In this document: positions 49,770-57,980 of the stretch, piece after piece
Numbering within the stretch: the first letter of the stretch is position 1
Layout of the letters: each line of letters starts with the position of its first letter
NCBI RefSeq assembly: GCF_000746205.1
Contig: NZ_KN050825.1
Location: 124,001-188,000, forward strand
Length of the DNA stretch: 64,000 nt
Source: Halorubrum sp. BV1
Lineage (GTDB): Archaea; Halobacteriota; Halobacteria; Halobacteriales; Haloferacaceae
Reading direction: 5' to 3'
Position numbers and translations under genes: made by a program
The notes under the pieces: model-generated
The model's input: the letters and a program-made list of their open reading frames with translations, nothing else
What the model was told of the DNA's origin: nothing
The model's database searches: none

Positions 49770-50036
49770 ATGCAACACCTCATCATTCGCGGCGACCCCG
49801 GGATCCGGCGGGATGCGGTGATCGAGTACGAGGGCGAGGAGCTGGTCTGTTTCGGTATCAACGTGCAGGGCGGCTGGCACGGTCCCGACGAGCCGCAGCT
49901 CTGGTGCACCGTCGGCACCGAAGACGAGCGCGAGGCCTACGACAAACGCGAGTACGTCCCCCACTGGCTCGACGTCGATTCCGTCGACGCGGCCGACGTC
50001 GACGTCCTGAGTGAAAAGGGCGAACTCGCGGTCTAA
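49770..50036 (+). CDS. HAH_0734 family protein
   Basis: An 88-residue conserved haloarchaeal protein. It has the short beta-rich pattern QHLIIRGDPGIRRDAVIEY, GINVQGGWHGPDEPQLWCTVG and the charged end; no signal or membrane segment. Two Cys (VCFG and LWCTVG) are present. The family is named after a Haloarcula gene and has no assigned function. A GATTAAG box at 49739-49745 lies about 28 bases before the ATG. Confidence 0.75.
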   Translation: MQHLIIRGDPGIRRDAVIEYEGEELVCFGINVQGGWHGPDEPQLWCTVGTEDEREAYDKREYVPHWLDVDSVDAADVDVLSEKGELAV

Positions 50037-50050
50037 GCCGCGGAGACAGA

Positions 50051-50719
50051 CTACTCTTCTACCGGCGGGTCGTCGAGCCACGCCTCGATAGCGCCGGCCA
50101 TCGCGCCGCGGCGGTGGACCGTCCCCGCGTCCGGGTCGACCACGGTGCTCTCCGTGCCGGGCGTCTCGCCGTCGTCGACGACCGCGGCGACGCCCTCGCG
50201 AATTCGATCGTCGAGGTCGGCGGGGTGGGTGACGCTGCCGGTGCCGGAGACGTTCGCGCTCGTGGCGGTGAGCGGGCCGGCGGAATCGAGGAGGGCGCGT
50301 GCGACCGGGTGGTCCGGCACCCTGATCCCGACGCGGTCGCGGCCGGCGGTGAGCGCGTCCGGGACCGCGTCGCCGCGCTCGACGACGACCGTCACCGGCC
50401 CCGGGAGGAACGCGCGGGCGAAGGCGACGGCGAACTCCGTCGGCCGAGTGTATCGTAGCGCGGCGTCGACGCTCGCGACGCCGAGCGAGAGGGGGTCCTT
50501 CCTGTCGCGGCCCTTGAGTTCGAACACCCGCTCGACCGCGTCGGGGTCGAGCGCGTCGCCGCCGAGTCCGTACACGGTTTCCGTCGGGTAGACGACGAGG
50601 TCGCCGTCGGCCGCCGCCGCGGCCGCGCGTCGAACGTCGGCGTCGAGGCGGCCACCGCCGCGCGTAACGGGGTCGTCGCGAGCGTCGGGGGCGTCGCTGT
50701 CGTCGCTGTCGTCTGTCAC
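50051..50719 (-). CDS. tsaC: L-threonylcarbamoyladenylate synthase
   Basis: A 222-residue YrdC/Sua5-type enzyme that makes threonylcarbamoyl-AMP for the t6A modification at tRNA position 37. The conserved motifs VVYPTETVYGLGGDALDP, ELKGRDRKDPLSLGVAS, FLPGPVTVVVERGD, GIRVPDHPVARALL and LTATSANVSG are present; the C-terminal Sua5 domain is absent. A disordered acidic leader of about 25 residues precedes the fold. GTG at 50719 is the probable start: a CTTTTTCAG box lies about 27 bases upstream. It is divergent from the metallophosphoesterase gene. Confidence 0.92.
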   Translation of the reverse strand: MTDDSDDSDAPDARDDPVTRGGGRLDADVRRAAAAAADGDLVVYPTETVYGLGGDALDPDAVERVFELKGRDRKDPLSLGVASVDAALRYTRPTEFAVAFARAFLPGPVTVVVERGDAVPDALTAGRDRVGIRVPDHPVARALLDSAGPLTATSANVSGTGSVTHPADLDDRIREGVAAVVDDGETPGTESTVVDPDAGTVHRRGAMAGAIEAWLDDPPVEE

Positions 50720-50801
50720 GGGAACGGGTAGGCGGCCGACCTGAAAAAGCGTGACGCGTGCGTGTGACGCGTGCACCTGCGAGCCGCGCGTCGGGGGACG
50801 C

Positions 50802-50808
50802 GTTTATG
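50802..50808 (+). promoter_or_regulatory. TATA box of metallophosphoesterase gene
   Basis: GTTTATG is centred about 27 bases before the ATG at 50832. Confidence 0.6.
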
Positions 50809-50831
50809 TTCGGCGCGCGCCGACGACGGAT

Positions 50832-51350
50832 ATGCTCGTCGTCGTCTCCGACACGCACGCACGCGAGGAGTCGAAGCTTCGCGACCGGACGCTTGATGCG
50901 GTTCGGGAGGCCGAGGTGGTCGTCCACGTCGGCGACTTCTGTCGCGAACCCGTCCTCGACGCGTTCGAGTCGGCCGCGCGGACGCTTCGCGGCGTGTACG
51001 GCAACAACGACGACGCGGGAATCCGCGACCGGCTCCCCGAAGTCCGGACAGTCGAATACGCCGGCGTCCGATTCGCGGTCACTCACCGTCACCGCAGCGG
51101 CGACACGGGGCTCGTCATGCTCGGTCGGGGCCGCGACGCCGACGCCGTGATCTGCGGCCACAGCCATCGTCCGCGGTTCGACGACTCGGGCGACCTGCCA
51201 ATTCTGAATCCGGGGAGCCACGCGCAGCCGCGGGGGAACCGACCGGCGCACGCGGAGCTTGAATCGCTCGACGACACGGACGGAGACGCGCGCCTCGCCG
51301 GACGACTTGTCACGCCCGACGGCGAGGTGTTCGAGCGGTTCACGCTCTGA
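50832..51350 (+). CDS. YfcE/MJ0936-type metallophosphoesterase
   Basis: A 172-residue phosphodiesterase of the calcineurin-like fold. The metal ligands are visible as VVSDTHAR (Asp, His), VVHVGDFC (Asp), GVYGNND (Asn, Asp), FAVTHRHR (His) and CGHSHRPRF (His). The normal GDH is VGD-FC, which keeps the Asp. Substrate is unknown; such archaeal enzymes cleave model phosphodiesters. It ends with NPGSHAQPRGNRPAHAELE, the family's C-terminal strand. The start is set by the TATA box at 50802-50808. Confidence 0.9.
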   Translation: MLVVVSDTHAREESKLRDRTLDAVREAEVVVHVGDFCREPVLDAFESAARTLRGVYGNNDDAGIRDRLPEVRTVEYAGVRFAVTHRHRSGDTGLVMLGRGRDADAVICGHSHRPRFDDSGDLPILNPGSHAQPRGNRPAHAELESLDDTDGDARLAGRLVTPDGEVFERFTL

Positions 51351-51382
51351 GCGGTGTACGCCGGAAACCAGTCGGCGAGCGG

Positions 51383-54088
51383 TCAGGCCGCCGTCTCGGT
51401 CGGCGACTGCTCCGGTCGTGGGCCGCTCTCCCGGCGGTTCTTCAGGGCGAACGCGGCGAACAGGACGAGCCCGACGCCGCGCAGCGTCAGGTCGAGCAGG
51501 AGCGCGTTCACGGAGACCGTCACACCGGCCAGCCCGAGCACGTCGAAGGCGGACTCCGAGAGGAGTCCCGGGGCCATGAGCAGCAGCGAACTGAGCGCGA
51601 AGGCGATGCGCTCGACGCGGTTGACGTCGGTGTACAGCGTCCCGATGACGGTCGCGCCGAGCGCGATGACGCCGAGGAAGACGCCGGCGACCGGGATCAG
51701 GATCTCCGGGACGGAGTAGGACAGTTCGGCGAGGTCGGCGACGTTGACCACGCGGTACTGCTCGCGGATGCCGAGTTCGGCGGCGTTCTCCTTCCGGCGC
51801 AGCAGCACGATACCCGGCGCGAGCACGAACGCGAAGGGGACGATCGCCTTGTTGAGAGAGAGCGAGAACGCCTTCACGCCCGTCTCGAACGGGTCGGACT
51901 TCGCGACGCCGCTCGCGGCGTAGGCGGCGACGGCGACCGGGGGCGTGATGTCGGCGATGACGCCGAAATAGAGGATGAACAGGTGCGCCGCCAGAAGCGG
52001 GATTCCGAACTCAACGAGCGGCGTCGCGAGCATCGATATCAGGATGATGTACGTCACCGTCGTCGGCATCCCCATGCCGAGAATGATGCTCGCGACGGCC
52101 GTCACGAGCAGCATGACGACGATCGAACCGCCCGAGAGGGCGAGGAGCAGGGAGGTGAGGTTCGGCCCGAGCCCGGAGACGCTGATGACGCCGGGGATGA
52201 TCCCGGCGGCGGCGACGGCGATGACGACGGGGACCGCCGTGCGCGCGCCCTCCTCCATCGATTTTACCACGAACGTCCCGACCCGGAACAGCTGGTTGTC
52301 GCCGAGGTCGCGGCCGGCGGTCGAGCCGGCCGACTCGGCCGCGTCCTGCACCGTGGGATTGAGATCGAGGATCGCAGACTGCACGTCCGCGTACACGAGC
52401 ATCGTCACGACGCTGGCGAGCATGGCGTACCAGCCGATCCGGGGACCGACGATCGAGACCGCTTCTGCGACGCCGACGCCGGTGCCCGCGGTACCTCCGA
52501 CGAGCCCGGTGATCGGAACGCCGGCCACGACGTAGCTCACCACCTCGGCTCCGAAGACGACTGCGGTCGCACCGAAGAGGAACGCGCGTGTCTCGTCGCT
52601 GTACGCCGCGATGAAGGAGATGAGCGCAACCAGGGCGACGAGCGTGAACCACGCGGACCGCGAGACCGAGAGCCGCGCGCCGATGAGGTAGTAGAGCAGC
52701 AGGACGATCGGAACGAGGTAGAACCACCCGCGTGTGAGGTGTTCGCCGAGCGTCGCGGCGTCCGGGTCCTCTATCCCGCCGATCCCCTCCTGTACGGCCT
52801 TGAGGTGAACCATCACCCAGACGCCGAAAAAGAAGACGATCGCCGGGATCGTCGCCAAGATGATGATCTCGCGGAACGGCGTTGCCGTGTACTGGACCAT
52901 CAGAAAGGCCGCGGCCCCCATCACCGGCGGAAGGATCTGGCCGCCCGAAGAGGCCGACGACTCGACCGCGCCGGAGAACTCCGGCGAGTAGCCCGACCGC
53001 TTCATAAGCGGGATCGTGAACGCGCCCGTGGTGACCGTGTTCGCGATAGACGAGCCGGATATCGTCCCCATGAAGCCGCTCGCGAGGATGCTCGCCTTCG
53101 CGGGACCGCCCTTTCGCTTGCCGGTGGCGGCGTACGCCAAGTCGATGAACCACTGGCCCGCCCCGCTCATCTCCAGGAACGAACCGAACAGGATGAAGAT
53201 GTAAATGAAGCTGACTGAGACGGTGACCGGGATGCCGAACACCCCGTTTTCCGTGTTATACCAGAGGTTCTGGACGATGTCGGGCCACGTCAGCTCCGGG
53301 ATGGCGAGCAGGCCGAGGAACGGCGTCCCGGTGCTGATCAGGTACCCCCACCGGGCGTAGACGATGAACGAGCCGACGATGATCATGAGGGGGAGCCCGA
53401 GCGTCCGGCGGGTGGCCTCTAACACGAGGAGAACGCCGAGGACGCCGAGGAGCATCGCGTACGAGTACTCGCTGACGAACGGCACTCCGCCGAGGATCGG
53501 TTCCAGGAAGGGGTAGACGGCTGTGAGCGGTCGCCCCGAATCGATCCCGAACACGCGCATGTTCTGGATCTCGGAGAACTCCGTCAGGAAGTAGAACGCT
53601 GAGAGGGCCGCGACGGCCATACAGGCCACGTCGAAGGGCGTGACCCGGCTGCGGTTCGGATCGACGAACGCCCAGCGGACCGCGCCGCGAGCGCCCTCAA
53701 CGCCCCGTGAGAGCGGGTTCGATCGTCCGAGCCGGTCCGTGACGGCGTCTGCGGCGCGGCCGAGGCGGCGCGAGAACGCGCCCTCACCCATCGTGGCCGG
53801 GAACATCAGGAACGTGAGCACCAGCGCGAAGGCGACGTGGATCGCGTTCGCTTGGAGCAGTTGGAGAGAGACGTTCACGGCCCCGACGAGAGGGACCGAG
53901 ATCGAGAACGTGAAACTCCGGGCGGCGAGCGCCAGTTGGAAGAGCGAAAAGGAGATGCCGATCACGGCGACGACGAGCGCGGCGAGCCCCTGTAGCGACC
54001 GCCGGCGCTCGATCTCGTCGATGAGTTCTTCGGCCTCCTCTCTCGAAATCTCCTCGCTTCCGCCGGAGTGAGTGTCGTTTGTGCTCAT
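51383..54088 (-). CDS. TAXI-TRAP transporter fused DctQM permease
   Basis: A 901-residue membrane permease that fuses the small DctQ-like and large DctM-like TRAP subunits, as in the TAXI subgroup. N-terminal helices (about residues 28-150) form the Q-like part, and the remaining helices contain the TRAP-M hallmarks KRKGGPAKASILASGFMGTISGSSIANTVTTGAFTIPLMKR and SSGGQILPPVMGAAAFLM, plus LGMGMPTTVTYIIL and ADITPPVAVAAYAASGVA. It works with the periplasmic-type binding protein (54740-55792) and Na+ gradient to import organic acids. Its ATG overlaps the DUF1850 stop by 4 bases. Confidence 0.95.
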   Translation of the reverse strand: MSTNDTHSGGSEEISREEAEELIDEIERRRSLQGLAALVVAVIGISFSLFQLALAARSFTFSISVPLVGAVNVSLQLLQANAIHVAFALVLTFLMFPATMGEGAFSRRLGRAADAVTDRLGRSNPLSRGVEGARGAVRWAFVDPNRSRVTPFDVACMAVAALSAFYFLTEFSEIQNMRVFGIDSGRPLTAVYPFLEPILGGVPFVSEYSYAMLLGVLGVLLVLEATRRTLGLPLMIIVGSFIVYARWGYLISTGTPFLGLLAIPELTWPDIVQNLWYNTENGVFGIPVTVSVSFIYIFILFGSFLEMSGAGQWFIDLAYAATGKRKGGPAKASILASGFMGTISGSSIANTVTTGAFTIPLMKRSGYSPEFSGAVESSASSGGQILPPVMGAAAFLMVQYTATPFREIIILATIPAIVFFFGVWVMVHLKAVQEGIGGIEDPDAATLGEHLTRGWFYLVPIVLLLYYLIGARLSVSRSAWFTLVALVALISFIAAYSDETRAFLFGATAVVFGAEVVSYVVAGVPITGLVGGTAGTGVGVAEAVSIVGPRIGWYAMLASVVTMLVYADVQSAILDLNPTVQDAAESAGSTAGRDLGDNQLFRVGTFVVKSMEEGARTAVPVVIAVAAAGIIPGVISVSGLGPNLTSLLLALSGGSIVVMLLVTAVASIILGMGMPTTVTYIILISMLATPLVEFGIPLLAAHLFILYFGVIADITPPVAVAAYAASGVAKSDPFETGVKAFSLSLNKAIVPFAFVLAPGIVLLRRKENAAELGIREQYRVVNVADLAELSYSVPEILIPVAGVFLGVIALGATVIGTLYTDVNRVERIAFALSSLLLMAPGLLSESAFDVLGLAGVTVSVNALLLDLTLRGVGLVLFAAFALKNRRESGPRPEQSPTETAA

Positions 54089-54600
54089 GTGAGTGCGTCC
54101 GTCAGGGTCCGATGCTCGACGTGAATGCGAACGTCGGTGGCGTTCGTCTCCGCAACCAAGTCATACTGTTGGTCCTCGACGATCAGGGTGTGGCTTGCGA
54201 TCCGCCCCGGCGAGACCGAAAGTTCCTCCAAGGTCGTGATCGGCTCCGGGGGATCGTACACGAAGGTGCCGTTGACGTTCGTCACGTTCACCCGCGACGG
54301 GAGCCCCCAGCCGTACGATTCGAACTCCATGCGCGTGTTCACGAGGGTCTCGTCCTCGACCCGGTACTCGTCGTACACGGGGGTTTTCTCCACGCTGTGC
54401 GTGTACGCCAGTGCGACAGTGCTGCCGTCGTCGACGGGATGTGTGATGTAGCGGTCGCCCGTCTCGATATCCTCGACGACGAGCAGCTGTCCGGTCGATC
54501 CCGCGATGGCGACGCCCGCGAGCGCCAGACACAGCGCGAGCGCTATCACTGCCAGGGCGGCGGCGAGGCGGCCTCGTGAGAGTGTGTCTCGTGTCAGCAC
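54085..54600 (-). CDS. DUF1850 protein of TAXI-TRAP operon
   Basis: A 171-residue membrane-anchored protein. One N-terminal hydrophobic helix (LAAALAVIALALCLALAGVAIAG) precedes a beta-rich extracytoplasmic domain with the DUF1850 motif LAYTHSVEKTPVYDEYRVED and SYGWGLPS. The family is almost always encoded beside TAXI-type TRAP transporters; it may help assemble or tune the permease. Its stop overlaps the permease start (ATGA arrangement), which indicates coupling. Confidence 0.9.
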   Translation of the reverse strand: MLTRDTLSRGRLAAALAVIALALCLALAGVAIAGSTGQLLVVEDIETGDRYITHPVDDGSTVALAYTHSVEKTPVYDEYRVEDETLVNTRMEFESYGWGLPSRVNVTNVNGTFVYDPPEPITTLEELSVSPGRIASHTLIVEDQQYDLVAETNATDVRIHVEHRTLTDALT

Positions 54601-54739
54601 GGGTGTCTATGTGTCTGTTGTGGCGTATATTGACAGTCCGGCGGACGCACGACGATGAGTATCGGTGTGCGCCTACGGGTCGCGCGGCGTCCGGTCACGA
54701 AACGCGCGACAGCGACGCGTCACTGTCGGCTGCGGCGGC

Positions 54740-55792
54740 TCAGACGTCGAAGTACGCCGCCGCGCCGTCGTTGAGCTCGATGGACATCCCGTCCTGTGCG
54801 CTGTCGACGGTAATGAAGTCCGTCTTGATCGTCAGGTCGTCGAGGTTGTCGAAGATGGCCGCGGTGACCGTCTCGACGGTGTCGGCGTCCACGCCGGAGT
54901 GCGTGGCGATCATCGCCTGCACCGCGACGGTCTCGACAGCTTCGTCGACGCCGGTGTAGGTGCCGCCAGGGATGGTGTCGTCGGCGAACCACGAGGCAGC
55001 GTCCTTGATGGCCTCGCGGTTGTCGCCCGCGATCGGGACGATGTTGATGTCGTTGGTGTTCGCGAGGTCCTCGATAGCGCCGACCGGCCAGCCGCCGACG
55101 ACGAACGCCGCGTCGATGTCGCCGTTCGCGAGCTGTTCGGACGCCTGCGAGAAGCCGGCGTTCTGCTCGTTGTAGTCGGTGATCCCGACCGCATCGAGGA
55201 TCTGGTTCGCGTTGACCTGCGTCCCGGATCCGAGGTCGCCGGTGTTGATCGTCGCGCCGCTGAGGTCGCTCAGGCTCTCGATGCCGGAGTCAGCCAGGGT
55301 GACGAGCGTGATCGTCTCGGGGTACAGCGTCGCGACGCCCTGGAGGCTGTCGATGGCGTTGTCCTGGAACGCCTCGATACCGGTGCCGTTCTTCGCGAAG
55401 TAGGCGACGTCGTTCTGGATCAGCGCGAAGTCGGCGGAGCCGTCGGCGAGGCTGCCGACGTTCTCGACGCTCGCACCCGTTGACTGGACGTTCAGCGAGA
55501 AGTCAGTGTTCTCCTCAACTATCGTCTTGATCTCGTTCGAGAGCGGGTAGTACGTGCCGCCCGTCCCGCCGGCGTGCCAGCTCAGGCGGGTGCTCGAATC
55601 GCCGCCGTCGGACCCGTCGGACCCGTCGTCCATTCCGTCGGAGCCGTCCGAGCCGTCGCCACCGTCGCTTCCGTCGGAGCCGTCCGAGCCGTCGCCACCG
55701 TCGCCGCCGTTTCCGCTACAGCCAGCGAGCGCTGCAATGCCGGCCACGCCGGTCGCTTCGAGAAATCGCCGTCTGGTTTCTTTGGAAGACAT
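54740..55792 (-). CDS. TAXI family TRAP solute-binding lipoprotein
   Basis: A 350-residue extracellular binding protein. It starts with a twin-arginine signal (KETRRRFLEATG) followed by a lipobox (ALAGC), so it is probably Tat-exported and lipid-anchored. A Gly/Asp/Ser low-complexity linker (about 24-68) leads to the TAXI domain: SWHAGGTGGTYYPLSNEIKTIVEE, VQSTGASVENVGSLADGSADF, LSGATINTGDLGSGTQVNA. Substrate is unknown; TAXI proteins often bind glutamate or dicarboxylates. It is first in the operon, 139 bases upstream of DUF1850, and has its own AT-rich promoter. Confidence 0.95.
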   Translation of the reverse strand: MSSKETRRRFLEATGVAGIAALAGCSGNGGDGGDGSDGSDGSDGGDGSDGSDGMDDGSDGSDGGDSSTRLSWHAGGTGGTYYPLSNEIKTIVEENTDFSLNVQSTGASVENVGSLADGSADFALIQNDVAYFAKNGTGIEAFQDNAIDSLQGVATLYPETITLVTLADSGIESLSDLSGATINTGDLGSGTQVNANQILDAVGITDYNEQNAGFSQASEQLANGDIDAAFVVGGWPVGAIEDLANTNDINIVPIAGDNREAIKDAASWFADDTIPGGTYTGVDEAVETVAVQAMIATHSGVDADTVETVTAAIFDNLDDLTIKTDFITVDSAQDGMSIELNDGAAAYFDV

Positions 55793-55817
55793 ACCGTTTC
55801 GATTTCGAGCGTTGCGG

Positions 55818-55829
55818 GTTTATATTTTT
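55818..55829 (-). promoter_or_regulatory. TATA box of TAXI-TRAP operon
   Basis: The minus strand reads AAAAATATAAAC, centred about 30 bases before the ATG at 55792. Confidence 0.65.
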
Positions 55830-55913
55830 GGCTATTTTTGCCACACAGGTTTGTTATCACAATCCGTATGCGTCTAACGCTGTCCGTATCACAGGAGTCA
55901 GGCACGGATCGCT

Positions 55914-55934
55914 CGTCACACGGCGAGTGTGACG
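55914..55934. promoter_or_regulatory. Perfect 8-bp inverted repeat upstream of TAXI operon
   Basis: CGTCACAC and GTGTGACG flank GGCGA. It is about 90 bases upstream of the TATA box of the TAXI operon and could be an operator or simply a hairpin. Confidence 0.45.
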
Positions 55935-56341
55935 CGCGTGAGGCCGCCGCCGTTGTGTGGCAGCGCGCGGTCTGTCGGCTGCGAGGCGAAAAAGACGGGC
56001 GGCACGAGACTCAGACGGCCCGAGACCCAGACGGCCCGAGACGAACCCGGGGAGTTCGAGCCGAACGCCCCACGAACCGGTCTCGACGGGAGAGAGCACA
56101 GTCGTGCGTTCAGCCGGCGGGGGAAAGGAACCGAATGTGTCGGCGACCCGGGTCCGAGCGGTGGGGGAGGGCCGAAGCGGGGGTCGCATCTCGCAGGTAG
56201 ACCGCTGGCCGTTTATAGATAGTTTACGCACAAACGGTCGTTTTAGTCACATGGTGAGGAGTTGAGTGGCGGTCGGTCTCGGAGCCGAATCGGCGTCGCG
56301 TCGCCCGAAACGCATAACCCCGTGCCGACGGATTCGAGGGT

Positions 56342-56470
56342 ATGCTACCGGTCGAACCGTTGTTCGTCATCATCCTCGTCGGACTGTTGGGACTGCTCTT
56401 CTTCGGGTTCCTCCTCGTGCGACGCACCGTGACCGGGCTCCGAGAGGGGTACGAGGACGGCCAGAACTGA
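56342..56470 (+). CDS. 42-residue single-helix membrane protein upstream of phosphate transporter
   Basis: Reading from the ATG at 56342 gives a 42-residue protein with one hydrophobic helix (LFVIILVGLLGLLFFGFLLV) followed by a basic RRTVTGLREGYEDGQN end. Its stop is one base before the ATG of the phosphate transporter, which implies an operon and translational coupling. A GCATAACC box lies 27 bases before its own ATG. It is too short for ordinary gene finders. It may be a small subunit or regulator of the transporter; this is inference. Confidence 0.78.
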   Translation: MLPVEPLFVIILVGLLGLLFFGFLLVRRTVTGLREGYEDGQN

Positions 56471-56471
56471 G

Positions 56472-57650
56472 ATGGTCGTCGCCACTGTCGCCACGCTCGG
56501 CGTCGCCGCCGCCGCCAGCCTCTTCATGGCGTGGTCCATCGGCGCGGGCTCGTCCGGATCGACCCCGTTCGCGCCCGCCGTCGGCGCGAATGCGATCTCG
56601 GTGATGCGCGCGGGACTCGTCGTCGGCGTCCTCGGACTGCTCGGCGCGGTGCTACAGGGGGCGAACGTGACCGAGGCGGTCGGCACGGAACTGATCGGCG
56701 GCGTCACGCTCACGGCCGGCGCGGCCATCGTCGCGCTCGTCACCGCCGCCGTCCTCGTCGCGATCGGCGTGTTCGCGGGGTATCCCATCGCAACCGCGTT
56801 CACGGTGACGGGCGCGGTCGTCGGCGTCGGCCTCGCGATGGGCGGCGACCCCGCGTGGCCGAAGTACAGGGAGATCCTCACGCTGTGGGTGCTCACGCCG
56901 TTCGTCGGCGGCGGCGTCGCGTACGGCGTCGCCCGCACGCTGATCGGCGAACGCCTCCCGGAACGGCCACTCACCGCCGGCCTCGCGGGGGTCGTCGGCG
57001 CGCTCGTCGCCAACGTCGGCTTCGCGGTCCTCGGTCCCGAGGGCGAGCAAGCGTCGATCGCGTCGGCGCTCGGCCCCGGGCTCGGCGTCGGCACACAGAT
57101 CGGGAGCGGGGCGGTCACGCTCGCCGTGGCCGCGCTCGTCGCGCTCGCGGTGTACGCGGACCTCGGGCGCGACCGCGAGGGCGCACAGCGCCGCTTCCTG
57201 CTCGCGATGGGGGGATTGGTGGCCTTCTCGGCGGGCGGGTCACAGGTCGGGCTCGCGATCGGGCCGCTCGTGCCGATCTTCAGCGACGTCGGCGTCCCGC
57301 TGTGGGCGCTCCTCGTCGGCGGGGGCGTCGGGCTGCTCGCGGGGTCGTGGACCGGTGCGCCGCGGATGATCAAGGCGCTCGCGCAGGACTACGCCTCGAT
57401 GGGGCCGCGTCGGTCGATCTCGGCGCTCATCCCCTCGTTCGCGATCGCACAGACCGCCGTCGCGTTCGGCATCCCCGTCTCGTTCAACGAGATCATCGTC
57501 TCGGCGATCGTCGGGGCCGGCTACGCGGCCGGCGACGCCGGCGTGAGCCGGGCGAAGATGGCCTACACCGTGTTCGCGTGGGTCGCGTCGCTCGTCGGGT
57601 CGCTCGCGCTGGGATACGGCGTGTACTCCGCGGTGCAGTTCGTGCTCTGA
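56472..57650 (+). CDS. PiT-family inorganic phosphate transporter
   Basis: A 392-residue ion-coupled phosphate permease with 10-12 helices. The two family repeats are visible: AWSIGAGSSGSTPFAPAVGANAISVMRAGLVVG in the first half and QTAVAFGIPVSFNEIIVSAIVGAGYAAG in the second (PiT signature around GANA and the FNEI region). The cytoplasmic loop after QDYASMGPRRSISALIPSF is short. The ATG at 56472 is one base after the stop of the 42-residue membrane protein. It is followed by the intergenic hairpin element B. Confidence 0.92.
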   Translation: MVVATVATLGVAAAASLFMAWSIGAGSSGSTPFAPAVGANAISVMRAGLVVGVLGLLGAVLQGANVTEAVGTELIGGVTLTAGAAIVALVTAAVLVAIGVFAGYPIATAFTVTGAVVGVGLAMGGDPAWPKYREILTLWVLTPFVGGGVAYGVARTLIGERLPERPLTAGLAGVVGALVANVGFAVLGPEGEQASIASALGPGLGVGTQIGSGAVTLAVAALVALAVYADLGRDREGAQRRFLLAMGGLVAFSAGGSQVGLAIGPLVPIFSDVGVPLWALLVGGGVGLLAGSWTGAPRMIKALAQDYASMGPRRSISALIPSFAIAQTAVAFGIPVSFNEIIVSAIVGAGYAAGDAGVSRAKMAYTVFAWVASLVGSLALGYGVYSAVQFVL

Positions 57651-57980
57651 GTGGTGAGGAGCGACTTGACCGGTGAACGGTGAATATTCAGTTATAACCC
57701 GTCAGCGCCGAATCGACGGTGAACACCTCCAAAGCCCCAGCCGGCTCCGGTCGAGGGGCTCGCTGCGCTCCTCAGTCGCTCGCGTTGCTCGCTCCTTGCG
57801 GTGCTTGCGTCGCCCGTCTTCCCGGAGCCGACTGCCCCTTTGAGTCCCACCCGACCGCGACCGCACCTCACCCTCCCCAGCCTCGTCGCTGGCGGCGGAA
57901 GCCGCCAGCGACTCCCTCACGAGCACCTCGCGCCCGGAGGGCGCTCGGAGGCGCGCCGACCGCGGACCGAACGGTATTCA
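57651..57980. other. 330-bp intergenic region with hairpin element B
   Basis: After the phosphate transporter stop there is a short AT-rich patch with GGTGAATATTCAGTTATAAC at 57678-57697, then from about 57718 a G/C-rich dispersed element with direct CGCTCGCGTTGCTCGCTCC-type runs and two strong hairpins. No protein can be supported; the region lies between a plus-strand and a minus-strand gene, both ending toward it. Confidence 0.6.
57718..57955 (-). repeat. Intergenic hairpin element, copy B
   Basis: Read on the minus strand, the element contains GCGCCC-TCC-GGGCGC (57930-57944), GAGGGAG, a 12-bp perfect stem with a TTCC loop (57885-57912), GAGGCTGGGGAGG, TGAGGTGCGGTCGCGG and a long downstream part rich in GCGAGCGAC-type words. 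Copy A at 34786-34905 shares the order but has a different, still fully paired second stem. Such elements recur in haloarchaeal intergenic regions. Confidence 0.72.

Larger units (their letters stand above)
55793..56341. other. 549-bp intergenic region without a gene
   Basis: Between the TAXI binding protein and a 42-residue membrane protein gene. It contains the TAXI promoter, a perfect inverted repeat CGTCACAC-5-GTGTGACG (55914-55934), a 16-bp direct repeat CGAGAC(T/C)CAGACGGCC twice plus six bases (56005-56042), a 12-bp palindrome AAACGGTCGTTT (56232-56243) in an AT-rich patch, and a GCATAACC box (56312-56319) 27 bases before the next ATG. I see no credible protein or known RNA. Confidence 0.6.

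Noticed and set aside
55574..56200. Plus-strand frame antisense to the TAXI signal-peptide region
   Set aside because: It reflects the low-complexity Gly/Asp/Ser linker of the binding protein and has no family features.
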